From the NCBI RefSeq assembly GCF_036242395.1, contig NZ_CP108458.1, positions 2,914,001 through 2,978,000 on the forward strand: a stretch of 64,000 bases of DNA, written 5' to 3'. The position numbers were made by a program, and so were the translations under genes. Numbering within the stretch: the first letter of the stretch is position 1; every line of letters starts with the position of its first letter. Under the pieces are notes generated by a model. That model had not been told where the DNA came from. It saw nothing but the letters and a program-made list of their open reading frames with translations, and did no database searches. Of this stretch, positions 51,921 through 60,481 are shown piece by piece. Source of the stretch: Kitasatospora sp. NBC_01266 (lineage in GTDB: Bacteria; Actinomycetota; Actinomycetes; Streptomycetales; Streptomycetaceae).

Positions 51921-53654
51921 GTGCTGATCAGACTTCTCAGGGCCCACCTCGGGCCCTACACCAAACCCATCTCAGTGCTGGTACTGCTCCAGCTGGTTTC
52001 CACCATCGCCTCGCTCTACCTGCCGACCCTCAACGCCGACATCATCGACAAGGGGGTGATCAAGGGCGACACCGGCTACATCCTGCGGATCGGCGGGGTG
52101 ATGATGGCGGTCACCCTCGCGCAGGTGATCTGCTCGATCGGTGCCGTCTACTTCGGCGCCCGCACCGCGATGGCGGTCGGGCGGGACATCCGGGCCGCCG
52201 TCTTCGACCGGGTGCAGAGCTTCTCGGCCCGCGAGGTCGGCCAGTTCGGCGCGCCCTCGCTGATCACCCGCACCACCAACGACGTCCAGCAGGTCCAGAT
52301 GCTGGTCCTGATGTCCTTCACGCTGATGGTGGCCGCACCGATCATGTGCGTGGGCGGCATCATCATGGCGCTCAACCAGGACGTCCCGCTCTCCAGCCTG
52401 CTGGTGATCGTGGTCCCGGTGCTCGGCATCATCGTCAGCCTGCTGGTGCGCAAGCTGCGCCCGGCGTTCCGCGGCATGCAGGTGCGGATCGACGGCGTCA
52501 ACCGGATCCTGCGCGAGCAGATCACCGGTATCCGGGTGATCCGCGCCTTCGTCAAGGACGGTCACGAGCAGGACCGGTTCGCCGTCGCCAACGACGAGCT
52601 GACCGAGTTCTCGCTGCGCACCGGACGGCTGATGGCCTTCATGTTCCCGTCCGTGATGATGGTGGTGAACCTCTCCAGCATCGCCGTGCTCTGGTTCGGT
52701 GCCCACCGGATCGCCGGCGGCGGCATGCAGGTCGGCGCCGTGACGGCCTTCCTCTCCTACCTGCTGCAGATCCTGATGAGCGTCATGATGGCCACCTTCA
52801 TGTTCATGATGGTGCCGCGTGCCGAGGTCTGCGCCGAGCGGATCGTCGAGGTGCTGGACACCGACTCCAGCGTGGTGCCGCCGAGCACGCCGATCACCGA
52901 GCTGCGCTCGCACGGCCACCTCGAACTGCGCGGCGTCGACTTCCGCTACCCCGGCGCCGAGGCCTCGGTGCTGCGCGGTATCGACATCACCGCCCGCCCC
53001 GGCGAGACCACCGCCGTGATCGGCAGCACCGGCAGCGGCAAGAGCACGCTGCTCGGCCTGATCCCCCGGCTGATCGACGCCAGCGAGGGCCAGGTGCTGG
53101 TCAACGGCGTGAACGTGCGCGAGGTCGATCCGGACCTGCTGGCCGAGAAGGTGGGCCTGGTCCCGCAGAAGCCGTACCTCTTCTCCGGCACGGTGGCCAG
53201 CAACCTGCGCTACGGCAAGCCCGACGCCACCGACGAGGAGCTCTGGCAGGCGCTGGAGACCGCACAGGCCAAGGACTTCGTGGAGCGGATGGAGGGCGGC
53301 CTGGAGGCGTCGATCGCGCAGGGCGGCGGCAACGTCTCGGGCGGCCAGCGCCAGCGCCTGGCGATCGCCCGGGCCCTGGTCCGCCGACCGGAGATCTACC
53401 TGTTCGACGACTCCTTCTCGGCCCTCGACTACGCCACCGACGCCAAGCTGCGCGCCGCGCTCTCCCTGGAGACCGCGGAGGCGACCGTGCTGATCGTCGC
53501 CCAGCGGGTCAGCACCATCCGCGACGCCGACCGGATCGTCGTCCTCGACGAGGGCGCGGTGGTCGGCAGCGGTACGCACCACGAGCTGATGGCCGACAAC
53601 CCGACATACCGGGAGATCGTGCTCTCCCAGCTCACCGAGCAGGAGGCGGCGTGA
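51921..53654 (+). CDS. ABC exporter half-transporter, degenerate Walker B subunit
   Basis: The 577-residue protein has six N-terminal membrane helices and a C-terminal ATPase: Walker A GSTGSGKST (near 367-375), signature NVSGGQRQRLAIARAL, and Walker B IYLFDDSFSALD, where Asp497 replaces the catalytic Glu. This is typical of one partner of a heterodimeric exporter. Its stop overlaps the start of the next gene, which encodes the complementary partner. The start is a GTG at 51921 with a weak ribosome site. The exported substrate is unknown. Confidence 0.93.
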   Translation: MLIRLLRAHLGPYTKPISVLVLLQLVSTIASLYLPTLNADIIDKGVIKGDTGYILRIGGVMMAVTLAQVICSIGAVYFGARTAMAVGRDIRAAVFDRVQSFSAREVGQFGAPSLITRTTNDVQQVQMLVLMSFTLMVAAPIMCVGGIIMALNQDVPLSSLLVIVVPVLGIIVSLLVRKLRPAFRGMQVRIDGVNRILREQITGIRVIRAFVKDGHEQDRFAVANDELTEFSLRTGRLMAFMFPSVMMVVNLSSIAVLWFGAHRIAGGGMQVGAVTAFLSYLLQILMSVMMATFMFMMVPRAEVCAERIVEVLDTDSSVVPPSTPITELRSHGHLELRGVDFRYPGAEASVLRGIDITARPGETTAVIGSTGSGKSTLLGLIPRLIDASEGQVLVNGVNVREVDPDLLAEKVGLVPQKPYLFSGTVASNLRYGKPDATDEELWQALETAQAKDFVERMEGGLEASIAQGGGNVSGGQRQRLAIARALVRRPEIYLFDDSFSALDYATDAKLRAALSLETAEATVLIVAQRVSTIRDADRIVVLDEGAVVGSGTHHELMADNPTYREIVLSQLTEQEAA

Positions 53655-55666
53655 CCACCCCGCAGAAGGCCGGCCCACCCGCCGCCGGCCCGGCCAAGCC
53701 GGGCGGCGTGCCGTCCGGTTCGCAGGAGGCCGCCGCCCGCCGCGGACCGGCCGGCCCGGGCCGCTTCATGGGCGGCCAGGGCACCGAGAAGTCGATGGAC
53801 TTCGCCGGCTCCGGCAAGCGCGTGCTCGGCCTGCTCAAGCCCGAAGGAACCACGCTGGCCGGCGTGCTGGCGCTCGGCACGCTCAGCGTGGGCTGCGCGG
53901 TGGCGGGCCCCAAGCTGCTCGGCAAGGCGATGGACCAGATCGTGGCCGGGTGGGCGGGCAAGCAGACGCCGGCCGGCCTCACCCACGCCCAGGTGATCGA
54001 CGGGCTGCGGGCCAAGGGCCAGGGGCGGATCGCCGACGTCCTCAACGCCGTGCCCTTCACCCCCGGGCACGGCATGAACTACGACAAGCTCGGCACCATC
54101 CTGCTCTGGGTGCTGCTGATCTACGTCGCCTCCGGGGCGTTCGGCATCCTGCAGGGCCGGCTGGCCGCGCGCGCGATCAACCAGACGGTCAACCGGCTGC
54201 GCGCCCAGGTCGAGACCAAGATCAGCCGGCTGCCGCTGAGCTACTTCGACAAGCAGCCGCGCGGCGAGGTGCTCAGCCGGGTCACCAACGACATCGACAA
54301 CGTCGGCCAGTCCATGCAGCAGACCATGGGCCAGGTGGTGAACTCGCTGCTCACCATCGTCGGTGTGCTGGCGATGATGTTCTGGATCTCCTGGATCCTC
54401 GCGCTGATCGCCCTGGTCTCGGTGCCGCTCTCGGTGATCGTCGCGGCCCGGGTGGGCAAGCGGGCGCAGCCGCAGTTCGTGGCGCAGTGGAAGACCACCG
54501 GCAAGCTGAACGCGCACATCGAGGAGATGTACACCGGGCACGCGCTGGTGAAGGTCTTCGGCCGGCAGAAGGAGGCGGCGGAGACCTTCCGCCAGCAGAA
54601 CGAGGAGCTCTACGCCTCCAGCTTCCGGGCGCAGTTCATCTCCGGGATCATCCAGCCCGCGATGATGTTCATCGGCAACCTGAACTACGTGGCGGTCGCG
54701 GTGGTCGGCGGTCTGCGGGTGGCCAGCGGCGCGCTGTCCATCGGCGACGTGCAGGCCTTCATCCAGTACTCCCGCCAGTTCAGCCAGCCGCTCACCCAGG
54801 TCGCCAGCATGGCCAACCTGCTGCAGTCCGGCGTGGCCTCGGCCGAGCGGGTCTTCGAACTGCTCGACGCCGAGGAGCAGTCTGCCGAGCCGGAGCACCC
54901 CGAGCGGCCCGCCGAACTGCGCGGCCTGGTCTCCTTCGAGGACGTGGCGTTCCGCTACGACCCCCAGAAGCCGCTGATCGAGGACCTCTCGCTCAAGGTG
55001 GAGCCCGGCCAGACGGTGGCCATCGTCGGTCCCACCGGCGCCGGCAAGACCACCATGGTCAACCTGCTGATGCGCTTCTACGAGGTCACCGGCGGCCGGA
55101 TCACCCTGGACGGCGTGGACATCGCCGCGATGTCCCGCGAGGAACTGCGGTCCGGCATCGGCATGGTGCTCCAGGACACCTGGCTGTTCGGCGGCTCGAT
55201 CGCCGACAACATCGCGTACGGCGCCACCGGCGCCACCCGCGAGCAGGTGATCGAGGCCGCCAAGGCCGCCCACGTCGACCGCTTCGTGCGCACTCTGCCC
55301 GAGGGCTACGACACCGTCATCGACGACGAGGGCACCGGCGTCAGCGCCGGCGAGAAGCAGCTGATCACCATCGCCCGCGCGTTCCTCGCCCAGCCCAGCA
55401 TCCTGGTCCTGGACGAGGCCACCAGCTCGGTCGACACCCGCACCGAGGTGCTGATCCAGCGGGCCATGGCGCGACTGCGCACCGGCCGCACCAGCTTCGT
55501 CATCGCGCACCGCCTCTCCACCATCCGGGACGCCGACGTGATCCTGGTGATGGAGAGCGGCTCGATCGTCGAGCAGGGCACCCACGACGAGCTGATCTCG
55601 GCCGAGGGCGCCTACGCCCGGCTCTACCAGGCCCAGTTCGCCCAGGCGGTGGCCGAGCAGGACTGA
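53651..55666 (+). CDS. ABC exporter half-transporter, catalytic subunit
   Basis: The 671-residue partner starts at the GTG at 53651 (GTGA overlap, AGGAGG upstream). A Pro/Gly/Ala-rich cytoplasmic tail (1-50) leads to six membrane helices and an ATPase with Walker A VGPTGAGKTT, canonical Walker B LVLDEATSSVD (Glu589), but an altered signature VSAGEKQL in place of LSGGQ (about 564-571). Together with the first subunit this gives one active and one degenerate ATP site, as in known heterodimeric multidrug exporters. Confidence 0.94.
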   Translation: MTTPQKAGPPAAGPAKPGGVPSGSQEAAARRGPAGPGRFMGGQGTEKSMDFAGSGKRVLGLLKPEGTTLAGVLALGTLSVGCAVAGPKLLGKAMDQIVAGWAGKQTPAGLTHAQVIDGLRAKGQGRIADVLNAVPFTPGHGMNYDKLGTILLWVLLIYVASGAFGILQGRLAARAINQTVNRLRAQVETKISRLPLSYFDKQPRGEVLSRVTNDIDNVGQSMQQTMGQVVNSLLTIVGVLAMMFWISWILALIALVSVPLSVIVAARVGKRAQPQFVAQWKTTGKLNAHIEEMYTGHALVKVFGRQKEAAETFRQQNEELYASSFRAQFISGIIQPAMMFIGNLNYVAVAVVGGLRVASGALSIGDVQAFIQYSRQFSQPLTQVASMANLLQSGVASAERVFELLDAEEQSAEPEHPERPAELRGLVSFEDVAFRYDPQKPLIEDLSLKVEPGQTVAIVGPTGAGKTTMVNLLMRFYEVTGGRITLDGVDIAAMSREELRSGIGMVLQDTWLFGGSIADNIAYGATGATREQVIEAAKAAHVDRFVRTLPEGYDTVIDDEGTGVSAGEKQLITIARAFLAQPSILVLDEATSSVDTRTEVLIQRAMARLRTGRTSFVIAHRLSTIRDADVILVMESGSIVEQGTHDELISAEGAYARLYQAQFAQAVAEQD

Positions 55667-55674
55667 CCCGCCGG

Positions 55675-55724
55675 TACGCCTGAGGGCCGCCGTCCGCTCA
55701 CGCGGACGGCGGCCCTCAGGCGTA
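55675..55724. terminator. Very strong bidirectional hairpin
   Basis: A perfect 23-bp stem (arms 55675-55697 and 55702-55724) closes a TCAC loop, nine bases after the ABC gene stop. It lies between the convergent ABC and lepA genes. Confidence 0.92.
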
Positions 55725-55731
55725 CTGCGGT

Positions 55732-55799
55732 GTTCCGGGGCTGCTCGCGTTCCGGGACTGCATTCGTTCCGGGACTGCTCGCGTTCCGGGACTACTTCT
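55732..55799. repeat. Four 17-bp tandem repeats ending in the lepA stop region
   Basis: Units start at 55732, 55749, 55766 and 55783, with consensus GTTCCGGGACTGCTCGC. The last unit covers the final codons and stop of lepA (stop 55792-55794). Confidence 0.7.
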
Positions 55800-57663
55800 T
55801 GGCTTCCTTCGGGGCGTCGGCGTCGGTGGACAGCGCGGCGATGAAGGCCTCCTGCGGGACCTCCACCCGGCCGACCATCTTCATCCGCTTCTTGCCCTCC
55901 TTCTGCTTCTCCAGCAGCTTGCGCTTACGCGAGATGTCGCCGCCGTAGCACTTGGCGAGGACGTCCTTGCGGATCGCGCGGACCGTCTCACGGGCGATCA
56001 CCCGCGAGCCGATCGCGGCCTGGATCGGCACCTCGAACTGCTGGCGCGGGATCAGCTTCTGCAGCTTGCCGGCCATCATGACGCCGTAGTTGTAGGCCTT
56101 GTCCTTGTGCACGATGGCGGAGAAGGCGTCCACCGCGTCACCGTGCAGCAGGATGTCGACCTTGACCAGGCTGGCGCTCTGCTCGCCGATGGGCTCGTAG
56201 TCGAAGGAGCCGTAGCCGCGGGTCTTGGACTTCAGCTGGTCGAAGAAGTCGAAGACGATCTCAGCCAGCGGCAGGGTGTAGCGCAGCTCGACCCGGTCCT
56301 CGGAGAGGTAGTCCATGCCCTGCAGGTTGCCGCGGCGGGTCTGGCACAGCTCCATGATCGCGCCGACGAAGTCGTTCGGGGCGAGGATGGTGCCGCGCAC
56401 GATCGGCTCGTACACCTCGGCGATCTTGCCGGTCGGGAACTCGCTCGGGTTGGTGACGGTGTGCTCGGTGCCGTCCTCCATGACCACCCGGTAGATCACG
56501 TTCGGCGCGGTGGAGATCAGGTCCAGGTTGAACTCGCGCTCCAGGCGCTCCCGGATGATCTCCAGGTGGAGCAGGCCGAGGAAGCCGCAGCGGTAGCCGA
56601 AGCCGAGCGCCACCGAGGTCTCCGGCTCGTAGACCAGCGCGGCGTCGTTGAGCCGCAGCTTGTCCAGCGCGTCGCGCAGCAGCGGGTAGTCCGAGCCGTC
56701 CAGCGGGTAGAGGCCGGAGAAGACCATCGGACGCGGGTCCTTGTAGCCGCCCAGCGCCTCGGTCGCACCCTTGTGCATCGAGGTGATGGTGTCACCGACC
56801 TTGGACTGCCGCACGTCCTTCACGCCGGTGATGATGTAGCCCACCTCGCCGACGCCCAGGCCTTCGGCCACCTTGGGCTCGGGCGAGATGACGCCGATCT
56901 CCAGCAGCTCGTGGGTGGCGCCGGTGGACATCATCGCGATCCGCTCGCGCTTGGTCAGCTGGCCGTCGACGACACGGACGTAGGTGACCACGCCGCGGTA
57001 GGAGTCGTAGACCGAGTCGAAGATCATCGCGCGTGCCGGGGCGTCCTTGACGCCGACCGGGGCCGGGATCTTCGCGACCACGTGGTCGAGCAGGTCCTCG
57101 ACGCCGAGGCCGGTCTTGGCGCTGACCTTGAGCACGTCGTCCGGGTCGCAGCCGATGATGTGCGCGATCTCGGCCGCGTACTTCTCCGGCTGGGCGGCGG
57201 GCAGGTCGATCTTGTTGAGGACCGGGATGATCGTGAGGTCGTTCTCCAGGGCCAGGTAGAGGTTGGCCAGGGTCTGCGCCTCGATGCCCTGGGCGGCGTC
57301 CACCACCAGGACGGTGCCCTCACAGGCGGCCAGGGAACGGGACACCTCGTAGGTGAAGTCCACGTGGCCCGGCGTGTCGATCATGTTGAGGATGTGCGTG
57401 GTGCCCTCGTGCTCACCGGTCTTCGGGGCCCACGGCAGGCGGACCGCCTGCGACTTGATGGTGATGCCGCGCTCGCGCTCGATGTCCATCCGGTCGAGGT
57501 ACTGGGCACGCATCTGCCGGGGGTCGACCACACCGGTGATCTGCAGCATCCGGTCGGCGAGGGTGGACTTGCCGTGGTCGATGTGGGCGATGATGCAGAA
57601 GTTGCGGATCAGCGCCGGGTCGGTACGGCTGGGCTCTGGCACGTTCGTAGGGGTCGCGGGCAC
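55792..57663 (-). CDS. lepA: Elongation factor 4 (LepA)
   Basis: The 623-residue GTPase has G1 AHIDHGKST (26-34), a G2 region [18 protein letters not shown], and NKIDLP, followed by EF-G-like domains and the C-terminal LepA-specific domain, ending near [14 protein letters not shown]. LepA acts on stalled ribosomes or in initiation. The start is a GTG at 57663 ([15 protein letters not shown]), the conserved streptomycete N-terminus. It is divergent from rpsT. Confidence 0.96.
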   Translation of the reverse strand: MPATPTNVPEPSRTDPALIRNFCIIAHIDHGKSTLADRMLQITGVVDPRQMRAQYLDRMDIERERGITIKSQAVRLPWAPKTGEHEGTTHILNMIDTPGHVDFTYEVSRSLAACEGTVLVVDAAQGIEAQTLANLYLALENDLTIIPVLNKIDLPAAQPEKYAAEIAHIIGCDPDDVLKVSAKTGLGVEDLLDHVVAKIPAPVGVKDAPARAMIFDSVYDSYRGVVTYVRVVDGQLTKRERIAMMSTGATHELLEIGVISPEPKVAEGLGVGEVGYIITGVKDVRQSKVGDTITSMHKGATEALGGYKDPRPMVFSGLYPLDGSDYPLLRDALDKLRLNDAALVYEPETSVALGFGYRCGFLGLLHLEIIRERLEREFNLDLISTAPNVIYRVVMEDGTEHTVTNPSEFPTGKIAEVYEPIVRGTILAPNDFVGAIMELCQTRRGNLQGMDYLSEDRVELRYTLPLAEIVFDFFDQLKSKTRGYGSFDYEPIGEQSASLVKVDILLHGDAVDAFSAIVHKDKAYNYGVMMAGKLQKLIPRQQFEVPIQAAIGSRVIARETVRAIRKDVLAKCYGGDISRKRKLLEKQKEGKKRMKMVGRVEVPQEAFIAALSTDADAPKEAKK

Positions 57664-57786
57664 CTTGGTCCGATTCTCCGTTGGTCCGGGGGGCCGGACG
57701 CTGTCGTCCGATCCAGGAGCCCTGGACTGTGTCTCAATTACCAGGGTTCCGTCCATCTTCCCACGAGCCCGGCGCCACCCGCCGGT

Positions 57787-57816
57787 TTGGGGGGCGTGGC
57801 AGGGCCCTGGTAGCGT
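57787..57816 (+). promoter_or_regulatory. Putative rpsT promoter
   Basis: TTGGGG (57787-57792) and TAGCGT (57811-57816) are spaced 18 bp, about 100 bp upstream of the rpsT start. Confidence 0.45.
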
Positions 57817-57917
57817 GGGGCGCTGCACCTCGCTTTCGGCATGCCCTCTCAGCAGGACCGGAGCGGTGGTCGCAACACCCGCAGACCCGATCGATCAGAT
57901 AAGACTGAGGCTCTTTC

Positions 57918-58184
57918 GTGGCGAACATCAAGTCCCAGATCAAGCGCAACAAGACCAACGAGAAGGCGCGCCTGCGCAACAAGGCCGTCAAGTCCTCGCT
58001 GAAGACCGCGCTGCGCAAGGCCCGCGAGGCCGCTGCCGCCGGTGAGACCGAGAAGGCCACCGTGCTGGCCCGCGAGGCCTCCAAGGCCCTCGACAAGGCC
58101 GTGAGCAAGGGCATCATCCACAAGAACCAGGCCGCCAACAAGAAGTCGGCGATCACCAAGCAGGTCGTCGCCACCCAGGCCTGA
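57918..58184 (+). CDS. rpsT: 30S ribosomal protein S20
   Basis: The 88-residue basic protein begins [20 protein letters not shown] and is Lys/Arg/Ala-rich throughout, as in bacterial S20. It binds 16S rRNA early in 30S assembly. The start is a GTG at 57918 with GAGG 8 bases upstream. It is monocistronic and divergent from lepA, an arrangement conserved in streptomycetes. Confidence 0.97.
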   Translation: MANIKSQIKRNKTNEKARLRNKAVKSSLKTALRKAREAAAAGETEKATVLAREASKALDKAVSKGIIHKNQAANKKSAITKQVVATQA

Positions 58185-58352
58185 GCCCACTGGGCGGCGA
58201 TGCCGCCGAGTAGCTCGTGAGCACCTCGTGCTCGACCTCGTACCACCCCTCGGGTGACCGTCCGGCCCTCTACCCGGAGCCCCGAGGAGCACAGAACTCG
58301 TACCGCACGCGGCCTGCGTTCGCCACGCGGGTGCGGTGCACAGCTCGACCGG

Positions 58353-58394
58353 CAGGCGCCGTGGCAGTCCCTTTCGGGGACGCTGCGGCGCCTG
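58353..58394 (+). terminator. Hairpin, probable rpsT terminator
   Basis: CAGGCGCCG (58353-58361) and CGGCGCCTG (58386-58394) form the base; GTCCC and GGGAC pair inside around TTTCG. It lies about 170 bp after rpsT. Confidence 0.55.
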
Positions 58395-58420
58395 TCGGCG
58401 TTTGCGGCGACCGGCGGGGG

Positions 58421-58471
58421 TTTCAGGGGTCGCGGGCTTTCAGGGGTCGCGGGGCTTCAGGGGTCGCGGGA
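58421..58471. repeat. Three 17-bp tandem repeats
   Basis: Units start at 58421, 58438 and 58455, with consensus TTTCAGGGGTCGCGGGN. The period is the same as the array at 55732. Confidence 0.65.
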
Positions 58472-58602
58472 GTCGCGGGGGCGGGGTTTGCAGGGGGCGC
58501 GGGCGGGGCGATTGCCGGGGGCCGGGGGTGCGCCCGGGTATATCGTCTAGCGACGCTCCGATCCGGCCTCATCACTCTCCGCCGCCTCCTGGAGGACCGC
58601 CC

Positions 58603-59391
58603 ATGTCGACACCGCCGCAGGCCCAGCCCGGTTTCGGCTACGGGTATCCGGTGCTGCCGACCCAGCTACCAGGACAGCCGGGGCAGCTGGGGCAGCCAGG
58701 GCCCCCGGGGCAGCAGCCCGTGCCGGGCCCGCCGCCGGTGCCGCGCGGGCGGCGGCTGCTGATGCAGCGGGCCCGTTGGGGGTTCGCGGGCGCGCTGGTG
58801 GCCTCGGTGTTCTGGACGGCGGCGGTGTGGACCGTGCCGGGGATGGTCAGACCGCCCTCGGCCGCGCTGTCGACCGCGGCCTACCGGTTGACCGACAACC
58901 TCTGCACGACGGTGCCGCTGAGCCGGCTCGGACAGCTCTACCCGGTCTCGGCCGGGACGCCGAACCACGTCACCACGCGGACCAAGGCACTCGACGACAT
59001 GAACTGCACCGAGTACCTCAAGCAGTCCGCCACCGACTCCGGATACGTCTCCGTGTACCTGGACCTGGAGCTGCACCACGCGGTCAACCCGACGGCCGAG
59101 TTCCAGTCGCAGCGAAGCGCCCTGTCACAGCGGCAGTTCCAGATCAGCGACGTCCCGCAGCTGGGCGACCAGGCCTTCACCGGGTACCAGGACCTGCAGA
59201 ACGGCCCCGACCGCAACCAGCACTTGCTGACCGAGCTGATCTACGTCCGGGACGGTGGCGCGGTCTTCTACCTGGCCTGGTCGGGCTCCTACGAGGCGGG
59301 CAAGGACACCCCGCCCGACCCGGACGGGCTCCGGCAGGCGGTGGTGATCGACGCCCGGGACGCGCTGCGGGCGCTCGGCGGGCGGGGCTGA
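58603..59391 (+). CDS. Membrane-anchored extracytoplasmic protein, 262 aa, unknown
   Basis: The ATG at 58603 has GGAGGA upstream. The N-terminus is Pro/Gln/Gly-rich (1-48), followed by RGRRLLMQRARW and one membrane helix (about 58-78). The remaining ~185 residues are probably outside the membrane and include two Cys (DNLCTTVP and DDMNCTEYL) that could form a disulphide, in a pattern reminiscent of DUF3558-like or PknB-associated secreted domains. No firm family is recognised. It stands between rpsT and holA (convergent with holA). Confidence 0.65.
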   Translation: MSTPPQAQPGFGYGYPVLPTQLPGQPGQLGQPGPPGQQPVPGPPPVPRGRRLLMQRARWGFAGALVASVFWTAAVWTVPGMVRPPSAALSTAAYRLTDNLCTTVPLSRLGQLYPVSAGTPNHVTTRTKALDDMNCTEYLKQSATDSGYVSVYLDLELHHAVNPTAEFQSQRSALSQRQFQISDVPQLGDQAFTGYQDLQNGPDRNQHLLTELIYVRDGGAVFYLAWSGSYEAGKDTPPDPDGLRQAVVIDARDALRALGGRG

Positions 59392-59393
59392 CC

Positions 59394-59469
59394 GGGACGG
59401 GGCTGACCGGGGCCGAGCTGAGCGGGTGCGGTTGAGCGGGACGGGGCTGAGCAGGGCCGAGCTGAGCGG
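59394..59469. repeat. Two direct repeats, 44-bp period
   Basis: A ~32-bp unit starting GGGACGGGGCTGA and ending GGGCCGAGCTGAGCGG occurs at 59394 and again at 59438 with two differences. It fills most of the gap between the convergent membrane-protein and holA genes. Confidence 0.6.
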
Positions 59470-59485
59470 AACAGCCGGCAGGCCG

Positions 59486-60481
59486 TCAGTACGAGCGGGC
59501 GCCGGCGCGAGCCGCCCGGGCGACCGCGACCACGGCGCGTTCCAGGGCATAGGCGGGATCATCCGAGCCACCCTTGACGGCGGCGTCGGCCTGGGCGATC
59601 GCGGTCAGCGCGGCCGCGACACCGTCGCCGGTCCAGCCGCGCATCTGCTGGCGGACCCGATCCACCTTCCACGGCGGCATGCCCAGCTCACGGGCCAGGT
59701 CGGCCGGACGCATCGAGCGGTCCGCCGTGGCGAGTCGGCCGATGCTGCGCACGCCGGAGGCCAGCGCATAGGTGATACCGGTGGCCGGCTGGCCCACCGC
59801 CAGCGCCCAGCGCAGCCGCTCCAACGCGTCGGCGGCCCGCCCGGTGACCGCGAGGTCGGCGACCTCGAAGCCGGTGGCCTCGGCCCGACCGCTGTAGTAG
59901 CGGGCCACCACGCGCTCGTCGATGGTGCCCTCGACATCGGAGGTGAGCTGGCTGCAGGCGGCGGCCAACTCCCGCAGGTCACCACCGAGCGAGTCCAGCA
60001 GTGCCTGGCAGGCCTCCGGGCTGGCCGAGCGGCCGAGCGTGCGGAACTCGCCACGGACGAAAGCGATCCGCTCACTGGCCTTGGTCAGCTTGGCGCAGGC
60101 CACCTCGCGAGCACCGGCCTTGCGCGCCGCGTCGAGCAGACCCTTGCCCTTGGCTCCCCCGGCGTGCGCCAGGATGATGATCACCTCATCAGCCGGTGCG
60201 TCGAGGTAGGCCTTGACCTCCTTGACCGACTCGGCCCCGAGGTCCTGCGCCGCCCGGACCACGATCACCTTGCGCTCGGCGAAGAGCGAGGGCGTGGTCA
60301 ACTCGGCCAGGCTGCCGGGCTGCAGGGCGCCGGGGGCGAGGTCACGCACGTCCGTATCGGGATCCGCCGCCTTAGCTGCGGCCACCACCTGGGCAACCGC
60401 ACGGTCGAGTAGCAGCTCCTCCTGGCCGACCACAAGGGTCAGCGGGGCGAGCAGGTCGTCGGGTGCACTCTTCCTGGCCAT
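59486..60481 (-). CDS. holA: DNA polymerase III subunit delta
   Basis: The 331-residue protein has the delta layout: LTLVVGQEELLLDRAV at the N-terminus, FAERKVIVVRAAQDLG, then a lid and collar region with GGDLRELAAACSQL and WALAVGQPATG. Delta opens the beta clamp within the clamp loader. The start at 60481 (MARKSAPDDLLAP) matches family length. It is downstream of comEC on the same strand. Confidence 0.93.
   Translation of the reverse strand: MARKSAPDDLLAPLTLVVGQEELLLDRAVAQVVAAAKAADPDTDVRDLAPGALQPGSLAELTTPSLFAERKVIVVRAAQDLGAESVKEVKAYLDAPADEVIIILAHAGGAKGKGLLDAARKAGAREVACAKLTKASERIAFVRGEFRTLGRSASPEACQALLDSLGGDLRELAAACSQLTSDVEGTIDERVVARYYSGRAEATGFEVADLAVTGRAADALERLRWALAVGQPATGITYALASGVRSIGRLATADRSMRPADLARELGMPPWKVDRVRQQMRGWTGDGVAAALTAIAQADAAVKGGSDDPAYALERAVVAVARAARAGARSY

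Larger units (their letters stand above)
58185..58602. other. 418-bp G-rich intergenic region
   Basis: This gap between rpsT and the next gene contains a hairpin (58353-58394), a 17-bp tandem array (58421-58471) and a run of G-tracts from about 58470 to 58535 that could form G-quadruplexes. Open frames through it lack ribosome sites and coding bias. Confidence 0.55.

Noticed and set aside
58185..58602. tRNA or small RNA gene after rpsT
   Set aside because: No cloverleaf with TTCRA or CCA-type ends could be found; only hairpin and repeats are present.
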